20,825 nt of DNA, taken from the NCBI RefSeq assembly GCF_014287815.1, contig NZ_JACOOQ010000028.1:1-20825 (forward strand), written 5' to 3'. The notes beneath the pieces are model-generated. The model made no database searches, was not told the DNA's origin, and was given only the letters and a program-made list of their open reading frames with translations. Positions 1 to 11,634 of the stretch are shown piece after piece (the stretch's first letter is position 1; each line of letters starts with the position of its first letter). Origin of the DNA: Clostridium lentum. Its GTDB lineage: Bacteria; Bacillota; Clostridia; Clostridiales; Clostridiaceae. The position numbers and the translations under genes are program-made.

Positions 1-3000
1 CTACTTGGAATGGAATATCTGTAGTTACTGTTGCTTTAATTGTTTTAACTACATTAACATTAATCTTATACATAGTTATATTTCCATGAGTATCAGTAAC
101 CTTATAATTTACTGGATAAATTCCAACTTCTTTAGGATTAACTTGCCCTTCAATTTCAACTTTTAAGTCTTTGTCATCATCTTCTACGTCTGATATGCTA
201 ACTAAACTTCTAAAGTATGATTCCATATATGCTTCAATGTTGTCTTTCATACTATTTAATTCAACAGTTACAGTTCCTACTTTTTCTCCTTGTTCTGTAG
301 TTTCATTTTGCACTACATCTTTTTTAGGATCTATCTCAGGTGAACCATACACTTGAATTGTTCTATATTCAGTTGTAGTTCTTCCCCAACTATCAGTCAT
401 TGTATACTCAATATTAAATATACCTGATTTATCAAACATATAATTAAAAGCAGTCATATCTATTACTTGACTAGCGTTTATATTTGATTCACTAGAATTA
501 TCTTTATTAAATGTAGTTGTACTATCAGTAGAGTTTACATTACTTGCAGATTTATTAAATATTCCTCTAATTCCATTTGAAGAAGTAACTTTATTTGCAT
601 TTTGAGTGATAGTTTTATTAATTCCTAGTTCTGTACATTTTATAACTAGTTTAACCTTTTTATTTAATGCATCATCTATTTGATCTGAAGTTACAACTCC
701 TTGTAAAAGATCATAAGTATTATTTACAGGGACTCTCTTAAAATCTATTCCTTTAATTTCAGGTGCTTCATTATATACAGGTAGTACAATAGACTTACTT
801 TCCCCTGTTCTACTTTCATTAGTAGAATTATCTCGTTTAAAATAAAATCTTACATTTTCTAAATTATCTTTATCCTTTGCACCTTTATTATAATCTACTT
901 TTGCGTTGCTATTTGAGTGATAACTTCCCATTACATACATCATATCAGGTCTATTATAAGCAATTTTTAGATAATCTCCATCATAAACTACCTTTCCATT
1001 AAATTTATCAAATTTAGTTTTATTATTTCCTTTTCCAGCACTACCTGATGAAAAACTTTCATTTAGATTACCATCATTGCTACTATTAGCCCTATGTAAA
1101 GCAATTGATAATACATTAGGAGTTTCTCCTGTATCTTGATATAAAATCTGATCATTTGTAGTTGTAACATTTAACACTCCAATACCATCATTATTTGAGT
1201 CTTGTGGTGTAACCTTTATTTTAAATGGATTTAATCCACCAACATCAACGATTGTAAATATATTTTCATTAGCATTAATTGTTGGATCATTATAAGTAGC
1301 TTTAAGACCTTCTTTAGTAAATTCAAATGTTACATAATCTAAATAATATTTATTAAAAACACCTTTACTATAATCGGTATATACATCACCTAATATTTCT
1401 CCAAAAATACTAACTCCTGGAGGTTGGAATGCTAAAACTTGAATTTTATCTCCATACTGTACAGTTTTATTATTTATCTTACGTTGTATTTCTCCATTTA
1501 CATCCATTGGATTATTTTTTGAACCTATGACAACCTCTGTTCTTTCTCCATTTTTTGGAATGAATTTTATAGTATAAAAATTGTCCATATTCATACGTTC
1601 ACTTATTACTCTATTTTTTCCACTTACAAGTATTTTAATCTGATCATTACCTATATCTACAAATTTTAATTTAAATGAAGTATCATCCTCATAATTATTT
1701 CCTGATATATGCTTATGGCCTCTAAAAGTAATTTCATGTCTTTCCATACCTTTTTTAATTGTTATTTCTCTAGTTTTACTTGATTGTCTTCCCCAACTAT
1801 CAGTTGCTATATATGTTATTTCATATACCCCTGGTTCTTTTGGTAGTGTATTCTTTCTTGATTCTTCTGATTCACTACTATTAGGTGTATTATTAGAATC
1901 ATTTCCCTCATCTGAAGTATCATTTCCCTCAGAATTAGTTCTAGCACTTGATGAAGTAGAACTATTTTGATTATTTCCTGTTGAAGTATTTTCTTGAGGT
2001 AACTCTCTAAGTTTTTTATAAATTGTTGTTATCTTACTTTCACCTAATGTACCATCTAAATCATCATATACATTTACGCCTTCTGTTAGTTTATATGTTT
2101 CTCCTAAATACTTACTAAATTCACCTGAACTTATATAAATATTTGGTGCATCATTATATAATGCTTCTAACCCGGCATCAGTAATTTCAAATCTTACGTT
2201 GACAATATTATCTTTCTTTACTGCTCCTGAATCATATAACTCTCTAGCATTTAAAACTCCACCTGTAATTCTTATCATACTTGTAGTAATTTCTGGTTTA
2301 TTAGGTTTAGTTGAAGAACTATCTTCACCTGAATTTCCTCCACCATTTCCTTCTACTGTTTCATTTGAATTACTTCCTGAACTACCTTCTACTGGAGAAT
2401 TTTCATTAATTATAGAAATATTTCTTTCACTTGGAGTTTCATCAGTTGATGGTTGCTGTGGTGTTATATTTGTAGTACTATCTGGTTCATTTAAATCTGA
2501 AGCATATAGCGAAATATAATCACCATATTCAAGATTCCAATTTTGCAATGCCCTTAATTTTTCTGAAGTTCCTGTATCATCTCCATTTAAAGATAATTCA
2601 TATCCATCTTTTTTATTACCATCTTTATTATAAGCTATTATTTTTATAGATTCTTTATTTGCATTGCTTGAATCAATAGCTATATTTTGTGTATTTCTAA
2701 CTTCTAATTTTATTTTTATATTTTTATCTTCTGATTCATTAGAAGTAACTTCTTCAATAAATCCTATACTAAATACTCTATTTCCCTTAATTGGTGCACT
2801 AGTTTCAGTATCTTCTGAAGAATTATTATCACCTTCAGTTACATTATCACTTGCTGCTTCTCTAAATGTTTCAACTGTTTCATTATCAGAAGGTGATTCT
2901 TGTTGTGTACTATCCTTAGAATAGATATCTATTTGATTACCTACTATATTACTAACAATTTTTACTGGTCTAGTGGCTGTTCCATCTCTTCCCCAACTAT

Positions 3001-6000
3001 CAGTAACAATATAAGTAATTTCATAAGTACCTACTTCATCATAATTTACTCTACTTTCATCAACACCAACATTTGAAGCTTCTATTTTACCATCATGATC
3101 ATCTTCAACAGTTAAGTCTTTATTATAATCATAAATTTCTCCTTTTTTAACAGTGATTAATCCATTTTTTTCATTTTCATTATCCTTTCCTGGATAACTT
3201 ATAACTGGAGCTTTATTATAAATAGCTTCAATTTGAGTACTTCCTATTTTAAATCTTGTATTTTTAAAAGTATCTAATTCATTTTCATCTATACCATCTG
3301 AAAGATTTAAATTTTTATTATTTAAATTATGAATATTAGCAATATCACCAGTTATTGATAAGTTTTTAGGATATTTACTTTCAACTTCTATAAATAAACC
3401 TTCTGTGTAAGCTGAATCATCTATTTTTGTAAATTCTTCTTCATTTATAGTTTGATTTCCATGTATTTGTAAAGTTTTTAAAGTCTCTCCATTTGAATCA
3501 TAAACTGAAATAGTCAATACATTTTCATTAATTTCTGGGTATAGTGCTGATGTTGGTTTATGATAAACTTTTAATTTTTTATTTAATTCATCAAAACCTA
3601 TTTCTAAATAATTATTTTCATTAGTTGATGATTTTAACTTTAGTCTTACACCATCAATATCATTTTTAGGTATAATATTAAATTTTCTAATTATACTTGC
3701 TGTTTGTCCCCAGCTATTTGTAACTGTATATGTAACTTGCTTTTCTCCTAAAACATTAGTATCTATATCATTTGGAGTATAACTTACTTTAGATAGTTCT
3801 ATATTTTCATTAGTATCAGTTACTGTTACACCACTTAAATAATCAATAGCGTCTCCTCTTCTTACTTCAACTGATTTATTTTTGCCTTCATCAAAAGTTA
3901 TAACTGGAGTAGATGCTTGTATTTCCTTTAATCCATTTTCAGTTATTTTAAACCTTACTACATCCATTTTATCAGCTAAACCATTGTCATAATCTATACT
4001 TTCATTTTCAACCGTTCCTTTAATTTTTACATTATTAGAACTTGTTGACCAAAGACTTATAGAATTACCAATATCAAAGGTATAATCAGTTAAGCCTTTT
4101 AATTGTTGTTTTATACTTTCTAGTATTTCAGAATCATTTGCTGTATTTAAAGCATTTACAGCTGAATTAACTACTACTGCACCATTATTGTCAAATATTT
4201 TTATTCTAAATATTTTTCCATCATTAGATTCTTGTGATGGTGCACCTTCTGTATCTGTTGGTGGTACATTTTCTATAGGTGGTATAGTTTCTCCTGGTGT
4301 TGAATCATCTGGTGTTTCAATTTCTTCACCATTACCTTCATTTGGTACTATTTCAGCACTTCTACTTTCTTGTTCTTGTGGTCCATTACCAGTTTCTTCA
4401 TTTGGCAGATTAGTACTAGAATCAACTTCATTATTAATTATAAACTTTTTAGCACTTGCATCAAAATCAATTTTAAATAATAAATTTGAGTTACTTTCTT
4501 CTGGATTATATACTTGAATACTATTACTTTTAACTTTAGATACAACTTCTATTGTTCTTATCTTAGTTGTAGTTCTATTCCAACTATCTGTAGTAGTGTA
4601 TGTTACTTTATGAATACCTAATTGATTTGTATCTATTTGCTCTGGTGATACAGTAAATGAAAGACCTCTATCTTTATCATCAGTAATTGTTACATTATCT
4701 GTTAAATTAAAACTAGCTCCCTTTTCTATCACTTCTGTACTTTCATCAAATCCTTTTATTACTGGTGCTTCATTGTAAATAGCTTTTAATCCTTCAGCTT
4801 TTGGATTAAATCCAACATTATTCATGAAATCAATATTATTAATACCATTAGAATAATCTTCTGTTATTTTACTATTTTCATCTTTTTTAACTTCTCCTGT
4901 AATTTTAAGGTTTGGTACAACTACAGCAGTATTTTCTTCACCATTATTAGTAGATACATCTTTTTTATTAATATTTTCTGAATTACTACTTGCTCTCCAA
5001 ACTCTAATAATATCAGTTTCGGAATAAGGAATACTATTTAATCTATTTAATTTTTCAGTACTTCCTTTATCATTACCTTTTAAAGTTTCTTCAAACTTTA
5101 CTTCCCCATTTTCTCCTTTTATTTGAATAGCAAAAATATCTTTTCTTGGATTTTCTATATCTAAATATTCATCTTTTCTATTTATAACTTGATAATTATT
5201 AGTTAAAGTATTAAATCCAATTTCAAATGCTGGCTTTTTAGAATTAGTTTCTACATTAGAATTATCACTACCTTCTGGTGATTGTGAACCAGAATTTTGA
5301 TCATTACTATTTCCAGTATTATTATTACTACTATCAACTATATCTTCATTTATAGTTGTTCTTGCTGATAAACTTTCATTATCTTCAGCATATACTTGAA
5401 TTTTATTTTTATATAACTGTGGTCTAACAACTACTTTTCTTGTTGTTGTTCCAGTTCTTCCCCAGCTGTCTATATAAGTATAAGTTACAGTTCTTTCACC
5501 TAAAGTGTTAGTATCTATACTTGTAGATGTATCTGCACCCTTACGAGTATTTTCATTTATACTATAAGTTAAAACATTTTTATTTGATATAGTTTGATTC
5601 GTTGATAAAATTGGTATATTAGCACTATTACTTGTATTTTTAAGATTTCCATTTTCATATATATCATCATGATCATCTGTAACTATTACACTATTTGTTA
5701 AATCAAAGTTTGTATCTCCTACATATATATCAATATCTTTTGTTTTTATTTCTGGAGCATTATTATATACAGCTTCAATACCTGTTGATTTGAAATAGAA
5801 TCTTGTATTTTCTAACAGTTCAGCTGTTGCCCCTTTTGTAAAATCATAATTATCTTTAGGTAGTCCTGTTACAAAAAGCCTATCTGCAGCCTTAAACCAA
5901 AACTCTAAGTAATATCCCTCTTTAACATAAGCATTTTCAATATCTCTAAAATCACCATTATTTCCACTTGTAACGCCTGTATACGCTTTTGTATAATAAC

Positions 6001-9000
6001 CCTCATTTCCTTTGACAAATCTTATACGTAATGCTTCAGTTCTATCTTCATATATTATAGGTTCTGTAAATTTATCTATATTTATTCTTCCTAAATTATT
6101 TGAAGGATCATTACCTTTATCAGATGTGTTAAACTTAATTTTAAATGGCTGCAATCCACCTCTATCTATAATTGTTATAACATTTTTTATGTTATCATTT
6201 AAATCTGTATCATTATAAATTGCTTTTAATCCTTCTTTTGTTATTTCAAATTGAACATAATCAAGATTCATTTTATTTTGAACACCATCTGAATAATCTT
6301 CTTTTACATCACCAAGTATTTCTCCTTTTATTCTAAAGTTTGGTGTTTGTCTTGCGTAAATTTTAATTTTATCTCCATATTCTAAATTTTGATTTGCTAT
6401 TGGCTTCATAGGAAAGTTATTGTTTTGTGGATTATCTCGTACTCCAACTGCAGCATTAAAAATACTTTGCACATTTCCGCTTTGCGAATTTACTCTAAAT
6501 ATTTCTACCCTATAATATTCATAATCACTACCAGCTGTAGCAAGAATTTGACCATTTATTAAAGCTTCAAAATCAATTTTAGGCTTGTTGTTCTCATTTT
6601 CTCTTAATTTTAATTTAAAGGCATATAAATCTCTTTCATTTCTATCACGTCCACCAAATATTAGTTCATGTCTTTCTAAACCTTTTTGAATAGTTAACTC
6701 TCTAGTTACTTTTGCTTCACGTTCCCAACTATCAGTTACTGTATAAGTTACAATATATGTTCCAACTTCAGTTGGAACTGAATTATTAGCACTTTCTGTA
6801 GTTTGATTATTATCACTTGTACTTCCAGAAGTTCCTTGTTCATTTTCTGTTGTAGCTCTTGAAGCTTCTGATAATTCAGGTGAATTTGTATTTCCTGATG
6901 ATACTTCTTTTCTAACATAAGTTGTTTTTATATCATCAACACTTATATCTGTATCTTTATCATCAGTTACTTGCATATTTTCAGTTAACTTATATGTCTC
7001 ACCTAAATAATGAGAAAAACTTGTTAATGCAGTTATTGAATCATTTGTAGATTGAGGCTGAGCTTCTGGTGTAGTTGATGATTTCATTGATATTACTGGT
7101 GCAGCATTATAAATAGCTTTAAGACCTTCTTCTGTACTTTCAAATCTTACATTTATCATTTGATCTTCAGAATTTATTCCATTGCTATAATCCTCTTCTG
7201 ACACTCTATCTGTTTTAATAACATTTCCTGAAATCTTTAACTTGTTATGATTTGAAGCCCATAAGCTTACATAATAACTTTCATACATATTTATAGACTG
7301 TAATTGACTTTTAAAAGTTTCATAATCTTCACCATTTAAAGTTGCAGTTTCAACTAATTTCATCTTATCATCAAAAACTTTAATTTCAAATAATTTATTA
7401 GTTGTAGTTTCGCTTGATGCTGTTCTAGATGAATGGTTGTTTTCTTCATTTGCCTCAGGTGTAGAAGGTGATTGCTCATTATCTGGTTGTTGTTCCCCTA
7501 AATTTCCACCTTCAGGTTGTTCAGTGGTTCCACTTCCATTGCTTCCATCTGTACTTGAATCACTTCCAGCTCCAGAACTTTGTTCTAACTTTTTAAATGT
7601 TAATTTATTTCTTACTGTATCAAAACCTATTTCAAATAACTTATTATCATTATCTCCATCAAGAGATATTACATTATTTTCAACCTTAGATACAACTCTA
7701 ACATTTCTTACTTGGCTAGTGCTTCTTCCCCAAGTATCTGTAACAGTATAAGTTACTCCATAAACTCCAACAACATTGTTATTAAAATCAGAACTGTCTA
7801 TCTGTATAGCATTTGTAAGAGCATTATCATCATCTAATTCATCAGTTACAGTTACACCATCTCTAAATTGAGGTTCATTTCCTTTTATTATTTTAAGTTC
7901 ATCTAATCCACTTAAAACAGGTGCTTTATTATAAATAGCTTTTATACCATCTTTAGTAAGTTCAAATCTAGTATTTTTCATATTATCTACAGTAGCAAAC
8001 CCACTATTATACGGATTTGTATCACTATTTACACCACTATTAGGAACATTTGTATTTCCTTGCTGCTCACCTTCTCTAGATACTGTGCTATTAGTTTTAT
8101 TACTATTATCATCTGAACCTTGAGCTAAACTACCAAAAACTCTTACTCTATTTAACTTGGTACTATCTGTTGATACAAAATCTATCATATCTCCATATTC
8201 ATAATTAATATTTAAATTTTCTATGATATTTTTTATTTGTATACCTGACATATTACCATTTATATCTAAAGTACGCTCTACACTACCATGTCTATAAGTT
8301 TTTATTACTAAAGCAACTTCATTTACACCATTAATAGTATCAGTTGTAGCATCACTAACCTTTAGCTTTCTTGTAATATCATCAAAAGAAATACTTAAAA
8401 TTGCTTTATTAGTATTATCCTTATATATTTTAACAGTATTGTCTTCCAGCTTATTTTTAGCTAAAACTCTAACAGTTCTTGTGGCAGTTCCTGTTCTACC
8501 CCAACTATCTGTATATTGATAAGTTACATTTTGCTCTCCTAATTTATATTTATCAAATCCTACAACTTTAACATTTTCTATTTTTATAGTATCTTCCTTA
8601 TCATAATCATCTGTTACAGTTACTCCTATTGTAGGATTTAACTCCTCACCTCTTGTAACTGATATTACTTGATTATCAAAAGTAATTTCAGGAGCTTGAT
8701 TATAAATATATTTTAGTTTATTTTCATTCATTTCAAATCTAACATTATCAAGATAATCTCTGTTTGTTAATCCATCAGCATAATTTACATTATTAGGTTT
8801 ATCTTTAATATTGGCATCACCTTCAATTTTTACATCTTCAGTATTTAATGCCCAAATTGAAATTCTATCACCATTATTATATGAATACCCATCTAATCTA
8901 TCTAAAGTAGATGAAAATCCTGTTTCTGTACCTCTAATGGCTATTTCTCTTTTAACTACATTTCTAACACCATCTATAATCTTAATTTTAAAAGCAGCTC

Positions 9001-10889
9001 CAGAATATCCTTTTATAGCTTGATTATTACTTGATACTCTATTAACTTCTATTTTATGATTTACAGAGTCAATAGTCATATTAAACAACTCATTATTAGT
9101 ACCTTTAGAATAAAACTTAAACTTAACTTGCTCTAATTCATTCTTAGGTTGTACTGTAATTATAGCTTTCTTAGTTACTCTTGCTCCCCAACTATCTGTT
9201 AATGTGTATATAACTGTTTGTTCACCTAACTTCATATTATTGAAAACACTATAATCTAATAATAAAGGAATATGATTATCTCGATCAAAAGTATCACTTA
9301 CTGTTATCCCTTTTGCTAAATCTATATCATCTCCTCTTTTTATTGTTTTCTTCCAAACTGTTTCATTATTTTCAGTTACTTCAGTATATCCTGATTCTGA
9401 ACCTATAGTTATTGTTGGAGCCTCATTAGTTACTACTTCTAATCCAGTATTTGTTACTTTAAATAACTTTTTACCTCTTTCTAAGCTTGCAGTTCCCTCA
9501 GCATATGAATTGTTGTCATTACCCTTAACACCATTTACTAATAACTTTTTCTCATTAGATTGCTTATGATAAACATAAATATAATCACCAATTTCATATG
9601 GAACGTTATTTAAAGCATTGGCTGCCTCACTTCTTTCATTTCCTCTAATTACAACATCTTTTTTAAGTTGCATTCTAGAGTCGTATAATTCAAAAATGAA
9701 ATACTCATCTGCATTATTAGTTGTCATAATACGCATATCCATATCTGTTACTTTTATAAGCTTTTTATTAGTATCAAATTTAATTTTAAATCTTTCCTCG
9801 TTACCATTGCTATATCTAACACCTTTTACTGTAAAAACAACATCTCTTAATGATGTTGGTTGAGCTCTAGTGTCTAAAGCTATAGGTGAAACTTCACTTT
9901 CACTTTCACTTTCATTTTCACTAGCTTTGCTTATATAAGTTATGTTTCTGCTGGCACTAGTTACTCTACCCCATGAATCTTTTACACTATATGTCACCAA
10001 AGTTTTATTTTCTTCCAACTTTTTAGATGAAACTTGAATACTTGAATTTTGTATTTCATCATGGTCATCAGTAACACTTATTCCTTGAAGTAAAGCATCT
10101 TTATTTTCTGAATCAACCTCTATATCATTTACTCCATTTATAACTGGTGCTTCATTATATATTGTATTGATTCCTTCTTTTTTAATTTGGAATCTTACAT
10201 TGTTAATATAATCTAATGTAGATACACCATCACTGTAATCTTCCTTTTCTTTTGTTATATCTCCATAAATATCATCTTCAATTTTTAAATTTAAATCTGT
10301 ATTTAAGATATTTATTTGAATATAATCTGTTTCTTTAATTTCTAATTCTAAAAGCTTTTTAAGTTCTTCACTATTATCATGGTTATCTAATAGCTTTATA
10401 TTTAATTTTTCTTTATTTTCACCATCAATAACCCTTAATTCTAATAGCTCATTACTTTCATTATTGCTTTCATTTGAACTTTCATCTTTATTAATAGAAA
10501 AATCTTTTTCTATATTTTTAGATACTTCAAACTTTTTAGTTTCTCTATTAAACTTTAGTGATAAAAATTCTTTAATATTAGAAGAATTACTTATGGTTTT
10601 TTCTTTTATGAAAAAAGTAAAAATACTATTTTTTAATTGATTTTCAACCTTTTCTTCTTTAACTTCAGTTTCTCCTTCTAATTTGCTAATATCAGCTGTT
10701 TTTTCTTCAGAAACAACTTCTTTTTTTGTATCAGAATCTTCTTTTTGTATATCTTTATTTTCAGATTCTTCTACTTCTTTGACTTCATTTGAGTTTAATG
10801 TAGCATTAGCTATTAATTGTGTTGGTAAAAATTCAATTGTCATTAATGCTACACATATCAAAGATAAAAGTCTTTTTCTTTGTTTCACT
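1..10889 (-). CDS. Giant modular surface protein (putative adhesin), 3' end outside window; apparent 1-nt frameshift in signal peptide
   Basis: More than 3,600 codons without a stop down to the left edge, so the C-terminus and any wall anchor are not visible. The GTG at 10889 follows a strong site (GGGAGGT, 6 nt away). With one base skipped near 10862 it gives a classic signal peptide: basic MKQRKR, a hydrophobic core, then an A-N-A-like end, followed by a Glu/Lys-rich linker. The body alternates two module types. One (about 130-150 aa) has a D-Y-S-N-G-[IV] turn and ends N-V-R-F-E-[IL]-T-x-x-G-L-K-A-I-Y-N; it resembles the putative mucin/carbohydrate-binding domain of clostridial M60-type proteases. 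The other (about 75-85 aa) is Ig-like/DUF5011-like: E-A-P-x-I start, V-T-D-D-x-D middle, V-T-D-S-W-G-R end. Ser/Asn/Glu-rich insertions interrupt many modules. Family knowledge suggests extracellular glycan or mucin adhesion; this is inference. Reading frame and modular nature are sure, function moderately so. The only starts in the long frame itself (TTG 10861, ATG 10843) lack a Shine-Dalgarno and the basic N-terminus. Confidence 0.85.
80..9979 (-). repeat. Array of twelve Ig-like modules in the giant protein, marked by D-x-W-G-type motifs
   Basis: The codons for the D-[ST]-W-[GEN]-[RAQ] end of each Ig-like module begin (lower plus-strand coordinate) at 9965, 9182, 8495, 7724, 6719, 5456, 4574, 3704, 2987, 1787 and 380; a diverged twelfth (D-T-H-G-N) is at 80. 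All twelve share the same codon phase, which shows one continuous frame across nearly 10 kb. Period is about 690-880 bp for a simple module pair. It is about 1,000-1,400 bp where an extra carbohydrate-binding-like module or a long Ser/Asn/Glu-rich insertion is present. Variants include N-S-W-G-Q at 3704, D-S-W-E-R at 6719 and D-S-W-N-R at 4574. Each motif is followed by a strand of the form T-x-x-x-R-x-[IV]-x-V. Copies are clearly diverged at DNA level. Confidence 0.85.
380..3001 (-). repeat. Second copy of a multi-module block within the giant gene (first copy about 5456-7738)
   Basis: Two long stretches of the giant protein match in module order and in sequence not shared by other modules. 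Both contain Y-L-G-E-T-Y-K-L-T-E in the Ig-like module. Both have a long low-complexity insertion before the D-S-W motif and then K-G-[LM]-E-R-H-E-[LI]. Both continue with G-E-I-L-G-D-V, L-D-Y-V-x-F-E, K-E-G-L-K-A and G-G-L-x-P-F-K-I-K. The copies lie near 5456-7738 and 380-3001, so a unit of at least 2.2 kb was duplicated and then diverged. The left copy is longer because of bigger insertions. Boundaries are approximate because they were set by protein motifs. Confidence 0.7.
10859..10865 (-). other. Frameshift site in the signal-peptide codons of the giant gene
   Basis: Read from the GTG at 10889, the minus strand encodes MKQRKRLLS, then hits four T's (TCTTTTGATATG) and runs into a TGA within about ten codons. 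Removing one T gives a continuous hydrophobic signal-peptide core (L-I-C-V-A-L-M-T-I-E-F) that joins the long downstream frame. The downstream frame has its own in-frame TGA at 10886-10888, so it cannot reach the Shine-Dalgarno start without the shift. This is a direct observation from codon phase: start codon phase 0, all later module motifs phase 2. Confidence 0.8.
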
Positions 10890-11168
10890 ACTTCACCTCC
10901 CATTATGTAAAGTTATAATACTTCACATATTCTTGATACTTTTAAGTAGTTCTCTCACTAACTTATTATACTTTTAAATAAGCGTAGCTTATTTTTTTAT
11001 TTCATCCCTCCATTCTTAGAAACATATAAAAAAGATTTAAAAATACTATAACTAATAAACTATTAACTATACTACTTTTAAATCTATTATAATTTTAACA
11101 TATTTCAACTTTTTTCGCTATTTTTTCGCAAAATTTTATATTCATTATATAAAAAAATTTAATATATT
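10890..11168 (-). promoter_or_regulatory. Leader and putative promoter region of the giant gene
   Basis: This 279-bp gap holds no gene. A perfect TATAAT (minus strand, 11086-11091) has no recognisable -35 at 17 bp. Instead, two GCGAAAA half-sites sit about one helical turn apart upstream (11113-11130); they resemble the ACGAAT boxes found before two other units. That geometry suggests an activator-dependent promoter, which is inference. Such a start would give a leader of about 190 nt. The leader contains a perfect 8-bp inverted repeat with a 3-nt loop (10976-10994; arms AAATAAGC and GCTTATTT) and copies of TTAAAAGTA at 10936-10945, 10968-10977 and about 11072-11081; the first two are exactly 32 bp apart. 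A ribosome-binding site, GGGAGGT, lies just before the GTG start. No clear terminator for the preceding gene was found, so read-through from the upstream operon is possible. Confidence 0.4.
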
Positions 11169-11618
11169 TTATGACCAATTGTACTCACTAGTTATTGGAT
11201 TATATTCCATATAAACTCCATCTTCTATTGATATTTTATATTTTAATATTTCTACATCTTCAACTAATCTACTATCTGGTCCTACTATTAACACTTCTTT
11301 TGACTTTTCTCCTGAAGATACTAAACCACTTATATTAATATCTTCAACAGTGTCAGTATTTTTATACTTAACTTGTAAAGTCATATTTGTTATTGTTTTA
11401 TTAGAATTATTTTCATAATAAGTTTTTAATAACGGATGATCTCCATCTTGGTTTATATTAAATACAACATTTATAGTGTCTATAGTAAAAGGTTGCTCTA
11501 TAGCAGTAGAAAATCTACTTTCCTCTGTATTTTTAGTACTTTTTATAATTAAAAATGCCCCCAAGATAAATACAACTATTAAAGATATAGCTATTATTAT
11601 ATTTTTATTACTTTTCAA
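11169..11618 (-). CDS. Small N-terminally anchored membrane protein (149 aa), tandem paralogue of its upstream neighbour
   Basis: The start is set at a TTG (11618) preceded by a near-perfect AAAGGAGGT, 4 nt away. Longer upstream readings would overlap the previous gene and lack such a site. From TTG the protein has a short basic N-terminus, a transmembrane segment at about residues 6-25, and an external domain of about 120 aa. The domain has alternating strand-like segments: I-N-V-V-F-N-I, then T-N-M-T-L-Q-V-K-Y-K, then L-K-Y-K-I-S-I. It ends Y-M-E-Y-N-P-I-T-S-E-Y-N-W-S. The 148-aa neighbour has the same length, layout and ending, so this is a tandem duplication. The gap to that gene is 16 bp, so co-transcription is expected. 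I do not recognise the family; an extracytoplasmic beta-sandwich accessory protein is the most I can infer. Confidence 0.85.
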   Translation of the reverse strand: MKSNKNIIIAISLIVVFILGAFLIIKSTKNTEESRFSTAIEQPFTIDTINVVFNINQDGDHPLLKTYYENNSNKTITNMTLQVKYKNTDTVEDINISGLVSSGEKSKEVLIVGPDSRLVEDVEILKYKISIEDGVYMEYNPITSEYNWS

Positions 11619-11634
11619 ATTAGCACCTCCTTTT

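Noticed and set aside
1..10889. CRISPR or non-coding tandem array in the repetitive left half
   Set aside because: The repeat units are hundreds of bases long, diverged, and keep codon phase; they are protein modules.
10889..10904. ATG at 10904 as start of the giant gene
   Set aside because: It is in frame with the GTG but lies before the Shine-Dalgarno sequence itself, and it does not avoid the frameshift.
171..10910. Plus-strand open frames such as 2199-2519, 4188-4517, 7437-7751 and 10683-10910
   Set aside because: They lie antisense to the giant gene, are Ser/Leu/Pro-rich as expected from reversed Glu/Asn/Ser/Gly codons, and lack ribosome-binding sites.
10976..10994. Intrinsic terminator in the giant-gene leader
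   Set aside because: The T-run follows the stem only on the plus strand, where there is no gene; on the minus strand just three T's follow. Kept only as a leader hairpin.
10997..11012. Mini-frame ATG AAA TAA after GGAGGG in the leader
   Set aside because: The spacing between site and ATG is too short for initiation, and a two-codon frame cannot be supported.
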